From Anaeromyxobacter oryzisoli (GTDB lineage: Bacteria; Myxococcota; Myxococcia; Myxococcales; Anaeromyxobacteraceae), in the NCBI RefSeq assembly GCF_022690765.1, contig NZ_JALCZA010000004.1, positions 81,759 to 145,758 of the forward strand: DNA of 64,000 nucleotides. Direction: 5' to 3'. A program made the translations under genes and the position numbers. The notes beneath the pieces are model-generated. The model searched no databases and had not been told where the DNA came from. It was given only the letters and a program-made list of their open reading frames with translations. Positions 9,228 to 17,362 of the stretch are shown one piece after another. Numbering within the stretch: position 1 is the stretch's first letter; the number at the start of each line of letters is the position of its first letter.

Positions 9228-10616
9228 ATGGGCCACTCGATCGAGGACCCGACCGGATCCCCACCGGCCGCGTGGGTCGGAGAGGACGACGTCGCCCTCC
9301 TCACCGACCTGTACGAGCTCACGATGATCGACGCGTACCTCGCCGAGGATCTCGGCGAGGAGGCGGTCTTCAGCCTGTTCGTGCGACGGCTCCCGCGGCG
9401 GCGGAACTACCTCGTCGCCTGCGGCCTCGAGAGCGTGCTGTCGCTGCTCGAGCGGCTGCGCTTCTCCGAGGACGCGATCGCGTACCTCGCGTCGCTCGGG
9501 GTGGTGTCGCAGCGCCTCCTCGCGTGGCTCCGCGACTTCCGCTTCACCGGCGACGTCCACGCGATCCCCGAGGGGACGCCGGCCTTCCCCGGCGAGCCGC
9601 TGCTGGAGGTGGTGGCGCCGCTCCCGCAGGCGCAGCTGGTCGAGACCGTGATCATGAACCAGATGCACGTGCAGACCGTCGCCGCGTCGAAGGCGTCGCG
9701 CGTCGTGACCGCCGCGGCGGGCCGCACGGTGGTGGACTTCGGGGTCCGCCGCATGCCCGGCGCGGACGCCGGGCTCAAGGTCGTCCGCGCCGCGTACCTG
9801 GCGGGGATCGACTCGACGTCGAACCTGCTCGCCGGCCGGGTGTATGGCATCCCGGTGGCCGGGACGATGGCGCACAGCTACGTGCAGGTGCACGAGACGG
9901 AGGCCGAGGCGTTCGAGGCGTTCGCGCGCGTCCACCCGCGGACGGTGCTGCTCGTGGACACGTACGACACGCTCGGCGGGATCCGCGAGGTCATCCGGCT
10001 CGCCCGCGCGCTCGGCCCGGCGTTCCAGGTCACCGCGGTGCGCCTCGACTCCGGCGACCTGCTCGAGCTGTCGCGCGGCGCGCGGCGGCTCCTGGACGAC
10101 GCGGGCCTCGCCCGGGTCCGCGTCTTCGCGAGCAGCGGCCTGGACGAGGACGCGATCGCCCGGCTCCTCCGCGAGGGCGCCCCCATCGACGCCTTCGGGG
10201 TCGGCACGGCGATGGGCGTCTCGGAGGACGCCCCCAGCCTCGACATGGCCTACAAGCTCGTCTCGTACGCGGGGCGCGACCGCATGAAGCTCTCCGCCGG
10301 GAAGGCGCTGCTCCCCGGCCGCAAGCAGGTGTTCCGGCGTTCCCGCGACGGGCAGGCGACCGACGATCTCCTGGCGGGCCACGAGGAGGATCATCCCGGT
10401 CGCCCGCTCCTCGCGCCCGCGATGCGCGCGGGTCGGCGCGTCGGCGCGCCGCCGACCCTCGACGCGCTGCGGGCCTACGCGCGCGCCGAGCGCGACGCGC
10501 TCCCCGAGCGGGTGCGCGCGCTGGAGCCGGCGACCCCGCCCTACCCGGTGGAGGTGAGCCCGGCGCTGGCGGCGCGCCGCGATGCGCTCGCACGGCGGCT
10601 CGCGGCGCGCTCGTGA
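9228..10616 (+). CDS. pncB: Nicotinate phosphoribosyltransferase
   Basis: 462 aa enzyme of NAD salvage: nicotinate + PRPP (+ ATP) to nicotinate mononucleotide. Motifs: LLTDLYELTMIDAYL at the N-terminus, FSLFVRRLPRRRNYLVACGLE, VDFGVRRMPGADAGLKVVRAAYLAGIDSTSN, GIPVAGTMAHSYVQ (the His here aligns with the phosphorylated His), LLVDTYDTLGG, VRLDSGDL and FGVGTAMG. Length and motif order fit the NAPRTase family well. GGAGCAGG precedes the ATG. It is divergent from polX and followed by an unrelated CBS gene. Confidence 0.93.
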   Translation: MGHSIEDPTGSPPAAWVGEDDVALLTDLYELTMIDAYLAEDLGEEAVFSLFVRRLPRRRNYLVACGLESVLSLLERLRFSEDAIAYLASLGVVSQRLLAWLRDFRFTGDVHAIPEGTPAFPGEPLLEVVAPLPQAQLVETVIMNQMHVQTVAASKASRVVTAAAGRTVVDFGVRRMPGADAGLKVVRAAYLAGIDSTSNLLAGRVYGIPVAGTMAHSYVQVHETEAEAFEAFARVHPRTVLLVDTYDTLGGIREVIRLARALGPAFQVTAVRLDSGDLLELSRGARRLLDDAGLARVRVFASSGLDEDAIARLLREGAPIDAFGVGTAMGVSEDAPSLDMAYKLVSYAGRDRMKLSAGKALLPGRKQVFRRSRDGQATDDLLAGHEEDHPGRPLLAPAMRAGRRVGAPPTLDALRAYARAERDALPERVRALEPATPPYPVEVSPALAARRDALARRLAARS

Positions 10617-10756
10617 GCAGCGGCGCTCGCGCGGCGCGAATCGCCCCCGCGCGGACGCCGGCGCGCCGGCCCCCTTCTGCCCGACCTCGACGCAGGCGTC
10701 GCAGGGCCTAGCATGTGATGGGCGCGTGTACCGAGCACGTCCGAAGAGGTGACGCC

Positions 10757-11203
10757 ATGCGAGTCGGAGAGGCGATGACCGTGCGCGCCGAGACGATCGG
10801 GCCGGACGAGGCGCTCGAGGCCGCGGCGCGGAGGATGCGAGACACCGGGATCGGAGCGCTCCCGGTATGCGAGAGCGATCGGCTCGTCGGCATGATCACG
10901 GATCGCGACATCGTCGTGCGGGGCGTCGCCGCGGGGCTCGCGCCCGGCGCCGCGAAGGTCCGGGACGCCATGACGGCGCAGGTCGTCTACTGCTTCGAGG
11001 ACGACGAGCTCGGGCGCGGGGCCGAGCTCATGGAGCAGCACGCGGTCCGGCGGGTGATGGTGCTCGACCGGCAGAAGCGGCTCGTGGGCCTCCTCAGCGT
11101 GGACGACCTCGCGATGGTGAGCCGGATGCTCGCCGCCGAGGTCATCGAGCACAGCCGCGAGCCGACCCTGCCCGTCGAGCACGGTGGCGCACCGGCGCAT
11201 TGA
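10757..11203 (+). CDS. CBS-domain pair protein
   Basis: 148 aa consisting of two CBS motifs: RVGEAMTVRAETIGPDEALEAAARRMRDTGIGALPVCESDRLVGMITDRDIVVRG (about 2-58) and VRDAMTAQVVYCFEDDELGRGAELMEQHAVRRVMVLDRQKRLVGLLSVDDLA (about 70-122). Such stand-alone pairs bind adenine nucleotides and act as energy or redox sensors; no target is identifiable. The ATG at 10757 follows AGAGGTG. Its stop codon overlaps the proposed TTG start of the downstream kinase, suggesting that the two are made together. Confidence 0.88.
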   Translation: MRVGEAMTVRAETIGPDEALEAAARRMRDTGIGALPVCESDRLVGMITDRDIVVRGVAAGLAPGAAKVRDAMTAQVVYCFEDDELGRGAELMEQHAVRRVMVLDRQKRLVGLLSVDDLAMVSRMLAAEVIEHSREPTLPVEHGGAPAH

Positions 11204-13152
11204 TCCCGCGGCGCACATTCGGCAACACGCCGCGACCACCGCCGCTCGAGCCGTCGCTCGAGCACGTGCGTACGATCGCGTCCGCGATCGAGCACCCGCT
11301 CGTCATCTCGGACGCCGGGGGCGAGATCGTCGAGATGAACCCCGCCGGGCTCGCGCTGCACGGGTTCGTGTCCGTCGACGAGCTCCGCGGCGCGCTGCGC
11401 GCTGCTCCGGACCTGCTCGAGGTACGCGACGCGCGAGACGAGCCCGTGCCGGCCGACCAGGGTCCCGCCTCGCGCGCCGCGCGCGGCGAGGTCGTCACGG
11501 ATCTGCTGCTCCACGTCCGGCGGCGGGACACCGGGCGAAGCTGGGTCGGGCTGTACACCGCCCGGCGGCTCCCCGGACGACGGGAGCCGCCGCTCTTCAT
11601 GGTGTCGATCCATGACGTCACGGCGCGCGACGAAGCCGAGCGCGCGCTGCGCGAGAGCGAGGCGAAGTACCGCGACCTCTTCGACCACCTGACGACCGGG
11701 TTCACCCTCTGCCGCGCAATCTTCGAGGGGGACGTCCCGGTCGACTACGTGCACGAGGAGGCGAACCTCGCGTTCGAGGTGCAGACCGGGCTCCGCCGCG
11801 AGGACGTCCTCGGGCGGCGCATCACCGAGGTCCTCCCCGGCATCCGAGGCGACCCGGCCCGCTGGATCGAGGTCCTCGGGGAGGTCGCGCGGACCGGCGT
11901 CCCGGTGCATTACGAGCAGCACATGATCGAGCTGGACCGGTGGTACGACGCGACGGCGTACCGCCCGAAGCCCGGCTACTTCGCGGTCGTCTTCCTCGAC
12001 GTGACCGAGCGGAAGCGCACCGAGGAGCGGCTGCGCGAGGCGAACGAGCGGCTGCGGGAGGCGGACCGGCGCAAGGACGAGTTCCTCGGCGTCCTCTCCC
12101 ACGAGCTGCGGAACCCGCTCGCGACGATCGGCACCAGCGTCCACCTCCTCGAGCGCGCCGCCCCGGACAGCCCGCAGGCGGGCCGCGCGAAGGAGGTCCT
12201 CCGCCGCCAGACGGAGCACCTCGCGCGCCTGGTGGACGACCTGCTCGACGTGACCCGCGTCACGCGCGGCAAGATCCAGCTCCACCGCCGCCACCTCGAC
12301 CTGCGCGCCGTCGCCCGCCGCACCTGCGACGACCACCGCGCGCTGTTCGAGTCGCGCGGGATCGCTCTGCGCATCGACACGACGCCCGGCGCCGTCTGGA
12401 TCGACGCGGACGCGACGCGGATCTCGCAGGTCATCGGCAACCTCCTCCAGAACGCGGCCAAGTTCACGCCGGCGGGCGGGAGTGTCTCCGTCCACACGGG
12501 CGTGGCGGAAGGAGACGCGGAGCTCCGCGTGCGCGACGACGGCGTGGGGATGGAGCCGAGCGAGATCGATCGCATGTTCCAGCCGTTCGCGCAGTCCGAG
12601 CGGAGCCTCGCGCGGACGCGCGGCGGGCTCGGCCTCGGCCTCGCCCTGGTGCGCGGGCTCGTCGAGCTGCACGGCGGCACGGTGCGCGCGCACAGCGCGG
12701 GCCCGGGCCGCGGCTCCGAGTTCGTCGTCAGGCTTCCGCGCGTGCCGGATTCCGAGGCGACGGCCGCCTCGCCGGCGAAGGGCGCGGCGGCGGGGCGTCA
12801 CGTCCTCGTCGTCGAGGACAACCCCGACGCCGCCCAGTCGCTCGGCGACCTGCTCGAGCTCTTCGGTCACCGTGTCGCGCTGGCGCACGACGGCCGGACA
12901 GGCATCGCGCTCGCCCGCGAGCTCCGGCCAGACGTCGTGCTGTGCGACATCGGCCTCCCGGACGTGAGCGGATACGAGGTCGCGCGGGCGCTGCGCGCCG
13001 ACCCGTCGCTCCGGGGCACGCGGCTCGTCGCGCTCAGCGGCTACGCCCAACCCGAGGACCGCGATCGCGCGAAGGAGGCCGGCTTCGACGCGCACCTCGC
13101 GAAGCCTGCGCCGCTCGAAAGGCTCGAGGCGCTGATCGCGGGCGAGCCCTGA
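11200..13152 (+). CDS. Hybrid sensor histidine kinase with two PAS domains and a receiver
   Basis: About 650 aa, with no transmembrane segment, hence a cytoplasmic sensor. Two PAS-type domains (about 20-125, with VISDAGGEIVEMNPAGLALHGF, and 150-270, with SEAKYRDLFDHL) precede HisKA (phosphorylated His near 301 in VLSHELRNPLATI). HATPase_c follows (NLLQNAAKFTPAGG, RDDGVGMEP, GGLGLGLALVRGLVELHGG). A C-terminal receiver has its Asp near 583 (VVLCDIGLPDVSGYEV) and Lys in AHLAKPAP. The start is uncertain: a TTG at 11200 overlaps the CBS stop in TTGA, and a GTG at 11266 is the alternative. No dedicated output gene lies alongside. Confidence 0.87.
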   Translation: MIPRRTFGNTPRPPPLEPSLEHVRTIASAIEHPLVISDAGGEIVEMNPAGLALHGFVSVDELRGALRAAPDLLEVRDARDEPVPADQGPASRAARGEVVTDLLLHVRRRDTGRSWVGLYTARRLPGRREPPLFMVSIHDVTARDEAERALRESEAKYRDLFDHLTTGFTLCRAIFEGDVPVDYVHEEANLAFEVQTGLRREDVLGRRITEVLPGIRGDPARWIEVLGEVARTGVPVHYEQHMIELDRWYDATAYRPKPGYFAVVFLDVTERKRTEERLREANERLREADRRKDEFLGVLSHELRNPLATIGTSVHLLERAAPDSPQAGRAKEVLRRQTEHLARLVDDLLDVTRVTRGKIQLHRRHLDLRAVARRTCDDHRALFESRGIALRIDTTPGAVWIDADATRISQVIGNLLQNAAKFTPAGGSVSVHTGVAEGDAELRVRDDGVGMEPSEIDRMFQPFAQSERSLARTRGGLGLGLALVRGLVELHGGTVRAHSAGPGRGSEFVVRLPRVPDSEATAASPAKGAAAGRHVLVVEDNPDAAQSLGDLLELFGHRVALAHDGRTGIALARELRPDVVLCDIGLPDVSGYEVARALRADPSLRGTRLVALSGYAQPEDRDRAKEAGFDAHLAKPAPLERLEALIAGEP

Positions 13153-13268
13153 CCCGGGGAGCAGCCAGCGTGCCCCTTCTCCCCCGGCTTCCCCGGCCCG
13201 CGTGCAGCCGCTCGCTGGGCATTCTCGCTGCGCGGGGACGCCCCCGACGCCATCCTCCACGAGGCGAG

Positions 13269-14147
13269 ATGGCGAAGCGCGCGACGAGCTCGGCTGGCAG
13301 GCGCGGCCCCGACCCCCGCGTCCGCGATCTCTACGCGCTACCGCCGGCGGGGTTCGTGGCCGCGCGCGACGCGCTCGCGCGGTCGCTCGCCGCCGAGGCG
13401 AGCCCGGCGACGGGCACGGTGTGGCGGCTGCGCCGGCCCGCGCGCGCGGTCTGGCTCCTCGACGCCGTGGCACGCGAGAGGCCCGAGGTGATCTCGGCGG
13501 CGTTCGCGGCGGGGGATCGCCTCCGGGACGCCCAGGCCCGCGCGGTCCGAGGCGACGCGACCGACCTCAGGAGCGCGAGCGCGGCGGTTCACGACGCCGT
13601 CGCCGCAGGGGTCGAGGCGGCGCGGGAGATCGCCGCGCGGGCCGGACACGGAGCGGGGAGCGCGCTCCTCGGGCAGGTGGAGAGAGGGCTCCGCGCCGCG
13701 GCCACCACGGACGCTGCCGCTCGGGCTCGCTTGCAGGATGGCGTGCTCGATCGGCTGCCGGCGCTGGGCGGTACCGAATTCCTGACGGGCCTCGCCGCGG
13801 TGGCGCCGCCCTCGCCGGCCCGGCGCGGCGCGGGGACTCCTCGCCCCGGGCACGAGCCAGCCCCGGCGAGGCAGCAGGAGCGGGATCGCGAGGCCGAGCG
13901 GTCGCGCAAGGCCGCCGAGCGGAACGCGCGGGCCGAGGCCGCGCGGCGAGAGCGCGAGCGCAGGCGAGCCGAGCGGGACGCCGAGCGCAGGGCGCGTGCG
14001 CTTCGCGCCGTCGAGGCGCGCGTCCAGCAGGCCGAGCGGGACCTCGAGGAGGCGCAGCGCCGCGTCGCCGCCGTGCGCGTCGAGGCGGATGCCGCGCGGC
14101 GGGCTGCGCTCGCGGCGCGCACGAGGACCGGCGACCGGCCCGCCTGA
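13269..14147 (+). CDS. Hypothetical protein with C-terminal coiled coil
   Basis: 292 aa, function not recognised. Residues 1-180 are Ala-rich helical sequence (DLYALPPAGFVAARDALARSLAAE, VWRLRRPARAVWLLDAVARERPE). Residues about 195-290 are a highly charged Arg/Glu/Ala segment with heptad-like spacing (QERDREAERSRKAAERNARAEAARRERERRRAERDAERR), almost certainly a long coiled coil. The layout resembles uncharacterised high-GC actinobacterial and myxobacterial proteins. The ATG at 13269 is preceded by GAGGCGAG. Codon use matches its neighbours. It stands alone between the hybrid kinase and the patatin. Confidence 0.7.
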   Translation: MAKRATSSAGRRGPDPRVRDLYALPPAGFVAARDALARSLAAEASPATGTVWRLRRPARAVWLLDAVARERPEVISAAFAAGDRLRDAQARAVRGDATDLRSASAAVHDAVAAGVEAAREIAARAGHGAGSALLGQVERGLRAAATTDAAARARLQDGVLDRLPALGGTEFLTGLAAVAPPSPARRGAGTPRPGHEPAPARQQERDREAERSRKAAERNARAEAARRERERRRAERDAERRARALRAVEARVQQAERDLEEAQRRVAAVRVEADAARRAALAARTRTGDRPA

Positions 14148-14456
14148 CCGCGTCGTCGGTCCGGCGCGCGCGGCCGTCGACTCCGCGGCGACGCCGCGCT
14201 GCGCTCAGGCCGAGCGGGAGTACGGTCCGGGCACCGCGTCCCCACGGACGCGTCGGGTGGCGCGTCGCCGCCGCCGATCCGGCGCCGCCGCGATCACGCT
14301 CGGCTCGTGTCGGCGATACCATCGCCTGGAGGGCGCGATCGGGTCGCCATGCGCGGGCTCGGCCGAGATCGCGCCCGGAGGTGGGCCGGACCCAAGATCC
14401 CGCCCGCGCGCGCACCGAGGCCGAGGCGAGACTGCGCGTCCTGGGGGGAGACGCTC
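14148..14456. other. Intergenic region before the patatin gene
   Basis: 309 bp with no recognisable gene. A CGCGG/CCGCG short inverted repeat occurs near 14181-14196, just after the coiled-coil gene, possibly part of a terminator. Nothing else stands out. Confidence 0.3.
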
Positions 14457-15494
14457 ATGGCGCGATTTCGACTGCTCTCGATCGACGGCGGCGGGATCCG
14501 GGGGATCCTGCCTGGCATGGTGCTCGCGGAGATCGAGCGGCGGACGGGGAAGCCGATCTCGAGCCTGTTCGACGTCCTGGCGGGCACCTCGACCGGCGGC
14601 ATCCTGGCGCTCGGGCTGACGCTGCGGGAGGGCGATCGCCCGAAGTACTCCGCGTCGGAGCTCGTCGACATGTACGTGACGAACGGCCAGGAGATCTTCT
14701 CGAAGTCCCAGCCGTGGGAGACCCTCGACGCGATCGCGGACGGGCTGCCGCTGTCGCGCGAGGTCGGTGAGCTGTTCGGGATCCCGAGGAACGAGGATCT
14801 GCACGACCTCGTCAGGCCCAAGTACCCGGCGGACGGCCGCCGCGCCGTCCTGCGGCGCTACCTCGGGGACGCGCGGGTGGCGGACGCGCTCGCGCGGGTG
14901 TTCGTGACGAGCTACGACACGGCCCTCCGGGTCCCGGTGTTCTTCGACAGCCAGGCGGACGAGGACCAGGTCTACTTCGACCAGCTCCGCGACGTCGCGG
15001 TGCTCGACGCCGCGATGGCGACCTCCGCGGCGCCGACCTACTTCCCCCCGCACCGGGTCGAGGCGCGCGAGGGGCGCAGGACGCTGACGCTCGTGGACGG
15101 GGGCGTCTTCGCGAACGACCCGGTGGCGCTCGCGTACGCGTTCACGCGACCTCGCGACGTCCAGGACGAGATCATCCTCTCGCTCGGCACGGGCTCCATG
15201 ACCCGGAGCTACCCGTTCGAGGAGATCCGGAGCTGGGGCGCCATCCGCTGGGCGATCCCGGTGCTCTACACGATGATGGACGGTCAGTCCGAGGCGGCCG
15301 CGCTCGTGATGAGCCGGATGCTGCCCGAGGGGCGGATGTTCCGCTGGCAGGCGCTGCTCGGCGAGGGGGGCGTCCCCGAGGACATGGACGACGCGAGCCC
15401 GGGGACCCTCGCCCGCATCGCCGCGCTCGCCCAGAAGCTCGTGAAGGCGAAGTCGGACGAGATCGACCACGCGTGCGAGCTGCTCACGCGGTGA
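14457..15494 (+). CDS. Patatin-like phospholipase
   Basis: 345 aa. The Ser-Asp dyad hydrolase motifs are complete: oxyanion loop DGGGIRG (residues 11-17), nucleophile elbow GTSTGG (Ser near 43) and catalytic DGG in LVDGGVFANDP. The compact form, starting straight into RFRLLSIDGGGIRG, resembles cytosolic bacterial patatins that hydrolyse membrane phospholipids, including the class used as effectors in CBASS defence. No CD-NTase or other defence gene is adjacent, so a lipid-metabolic role is the default. GGGGGGAG lies just before the ATG. A hairpin follows 39 bp after the stop. Confidence 0.9.
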   Translation: MARFRLLSIDGGGIRGILPGMVLAEIERRTGKPISSLFDVLAGTSTGGILALGLTLREGDRPKYSASELVDMYVTNGQEIFSKSQPWETLDAIADGLPLSREVGELFGIPRNEDLHDLVRPKYPADGRRAVLRRYLGDARVADALARVFVTSYDTALRVPVFFDSQADEDQVYFDQLRDVAVLDAAMATSAAPTYFPPHRVEAREGRRTLTLVDGGVFANDPVALAYAFTRPRDVQDEIILSLGTGSMTRSYPFEEIRSWGAIRWAIPVLYTMMDGQSEAAALVMSRMLPEGRMFRWQALLGEGGVPEDMDDASPGTLARIAALAQKLVKAKSDEIDHACELLTR

Positions 15495-15532
15495 CGCGCG
15501 GCCCACCGCTCTCCCCGTCGCCGCGCTCGTCT

Positions 15533-15552
15533 GGCCCCGAATCATTGGGGCC
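15533..15552 (+). terminator. Hairpin downstream of the patatin gene
   Basis: A perfect 6-bp stem GGCCCC/GGGGCC with an 8-base AT-rich loop, 39 bp past the patatin stop. There is no T-run, as is usual for terminators in very GC-rich genomes. Confidence 0.45.
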
Positions 15553-15683
15553 GCGCTGATCGATGAGCCGCGCCGAGCCGGCCTGGCGCGCGCGCGGCGA
15601 GGCGATGGCGCTGGACCAGCCTCGCTCCCGCGATGGCTGCCCCGGACGTGGGCGGCCGCCGCGCGAAAGTTCCGCTGAAACGG

Positions 15684-15712
15684 CTGCACCCGAGCTTCGG
15701 GGCCCCTACAAT
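15684..15712 (+). promoter_or_regulatory. Predicted sigma-70 promoter of the MFS gene
   Basis: CTGCAC (15684-15689), a 17-bp spacer and TACAAT (15707-15712). The -10 differs from TATAAT at one base. A transcript would start near 15719, giving a leader of about 90 bases before the ATG at 15808. Confidence 0.5.
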
Positions 15713-15757
15713 CGACCGCCCGGCGCTGGCCAGCCGACGCACCAGCGGAACGGGCCT

Positions 15758-15787
15758 TGCACGCTCCGGCGTGCATCGTGACGTGCA
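15758..15787 (+). promoter_or_regulatory. Leader hairpin with alternative pairing partner
   Basis: TGCACG (15758-15763) can pair with CGTGCA at 15770-15775 (6-base loop) or with a second CGTGCA at 15782-15787, three bases before the AGGAG ribosome-binding site of the MFS gene. The two pairings are mutually exclusive. This is a structural observation only. Confidence 0.35.
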
Positions 15788-15807
15788 ACAGGAGCGATCC
15801 ACCACAC

Positions 15808-17049
15808 ATGCCCCATCGACTCGCTCGCGGAGATCACCGCGGCCTCCCCCTCCTGCTCGCCGCGATCTCGGCGATCGGCCCCTTCTCGACCGACGCGTAC
15901 CTACCGTCGTTCCAGGAGATCGGCCGCGCGTTCGGCGCGCCCGCGCTCCTCGTCCAGCAGACGCTCACCGCGTACATGATCCCCTTCGCCGTCATGACGC
16001 TCTGGCACGGGGCCATCTCCGACGCGCTCGGCCGCCGCCGCGTGACGCTCGGGATGCTCGCGCTGTTCTCGCTCGCCTCGGTGGGGTGCATGCTCTCGTG
16101 GCGGATCGAGGCGCTGCTCTTCTTCCGCGCCGTCCAGGGGATGACCGCGGGCGCGGGGATGGTGATCGGCCGCGCCCTGGTCCGCGACCTCCTCGAGGGC
16201 GCCGAGGCGCAGCGGCTCATGAGCCGCATCGCCCTCGTGTTCGCCATCGCGCCCGCGCTCGGCCCCGTGGTCGGGGGCTGGCTCCACGTCTGGTTCGGGT
16301 GGCGCTCGGTGTTCGCGTTCCTCGCGCTCTTCTCCGCGGGGCTCGTCGTCGCGTGCTGGCGCGGGCTGCCGGAGACCCTGCCCGCGGCGCAGCGCCGGCC
16401 GCTCGAGGTGCGCTCGATGGCGAGCGGCTACCGCGAGGTGCTCGGCTCCCCGGCCTTCCTGGCGCTCGTCCTCGCGCTGACCTTCTGCTTCTCGGCGGTG
16501 TTCGTCTACATCGTCTCCGCGCCGACGTTCCTCGTCCAGCACCTGCGGGTCCCCGAGACCGCGTTCCTCTGGCTCTTCGGCCCGATCAGCGGCGGGATGC
16601 TGCTCGGCACGTCGCTGTCCGGGGCCCTCGCCGGTCGAGTCTCCCCCCGGCGCACCGTCGCGCTGGCGTACGCCGCGATGGCGCTGTCGGCCGGCGCGAA
16701 CGCGGCCTTCCACGCCTTCTTCGCGCCCGCGCTGCCCTGGAGCATCCTGCCGCTCGTCGGGTACGTGCTGGGCACGTCGCTCGCGATGCCCTCGTTGACG
16801 CTGATGGCGCTCGACCTGTTCCCCTCGCGCCGCGGCCTCGCCTCCTCGTGCCAGGCCTTCGTCCAGACGTCCGGCAACGCGGTCGTGACCGCCGTCGTCG
16901 CGCCGTTGCTGTGGGGCTCCGCGCGCGGGCTCGCGTTCGGCATGATGGCGATGCTCGCGGTGGGGGGAGCCTCGTTCCTGGCTTACGGCGTCTGGCGGCG
17001 CTGCTCCGCGCCGGCGCAGGACGTGATCGTCGGCACGAACGCCCTTTGA
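15808..17049 (+). CDS. Bcr/CflA-family MFS multidrug exporter
   Basis: 413 aa, 12 predicted transmembrane helices, the usual length for the drug:H+ antiporter-1 (Bcr/CflA) family. Diagnostic segments are ISAIGPFSTDAYLPSFQEIGRAFG in helix 1, the motif-A loop GAISDALGRRRV, RAVQGMTAGAGMVIGRALVRDL in helix 4 and motif C-like ALVFAIAPALGPVVGGWL in helix 5. It sits in the inner membrane and exports drugs by proton antiport. AGGAG precedes the ATG; a sigma-70 promoter and an odd paired leader lie upstream. Substrate unknown. Confidence 0.92.
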   Translation: MPHRLARGDHRGLPLLLAAISAIGPFSTDAYLPSFQEIGRAFGAPALLVQQTLTAYMIPFAVMTLWHGAISDALGRRRVTLGMLALFSLASVGCMLSWRIEALLFFRAVQGMTAGAGMVIGRALVRDLLEGAEAQRLMSRIALVFAIAPALGPVVGGWLHVWFGWRSVFAFLALFSAGLVVACWRGLPETLPAAQRRPLEVRSMASGYREVLGSPAFLALVLALTFCFSAVFVYIVSAPTFLVQHLRVPETAFLWLFGPISGGMLLGTSLSGALAGRVSPRRTVALAYAAMALSAGANAAFHAFFAPALPWSILPLVGYVLGTSLAMPSLTLMALDLFPSRRGLASSCQAFVQTSGNAVVTAVVAPLLWGSARGLAFGMMAMLAVGGASFLAYGVWRRCSAPAQDVIVGTNAL

Positions 17050-17362
17050 TGCGCCGGATTTCCCAGCCGATCGGCCCCATCGATCCGCTCACGACGCGGA
17101 GGCGGGAGGGACCACGTGAGGCGAGCGCCCACACGGAGAGCCCGGCACCTCCGACGATCCTTCGCGAGGATCCTTTGCGTCGAAGGTCCTGCGGGCCCTC
17201 CGCGGGCGTTTCTTGAGAGCGGCGCCGCGTCGCGTTAAGCTCGTCGATTGGGTGCAGCGCCGACGGCCGCTGCAGGTCTAGACGAATGGTCGGGCCGCCA
17301 TTCGGAACGAGCGAACCTCCGGGTTCGCCGCCCTTCGTGCGGGCGCTTTCCGATGGGTGGCG
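17050..17362. other. Intergenic region between the MFS and trehalose-phosphate synthase genes
   Basis: 313 bp without a recognisable gene. It contains the hairpin at 17156-17172 and should hold the promoter of the trehalose-phosphate synthase gene. No consensus -35/-10 pair is convincing. Confidence 0.35.
17156..17172 (+). terminator. Hairpin downstream of the MFS gene
   Basis: GATCCT and AGGATC form a 6-bp stem around a 5-base loop, followed by CTTTG. It lies about 107 bp after the MFS stop and may be a weak terminator. Confidence 0.35.

Noticed and set aside
14457..15494. A CBASS or other antiphage system around the patatin
   Set aside because: No cyclase, ubiquitin-like or nuclease partner in the neighbouring genes.
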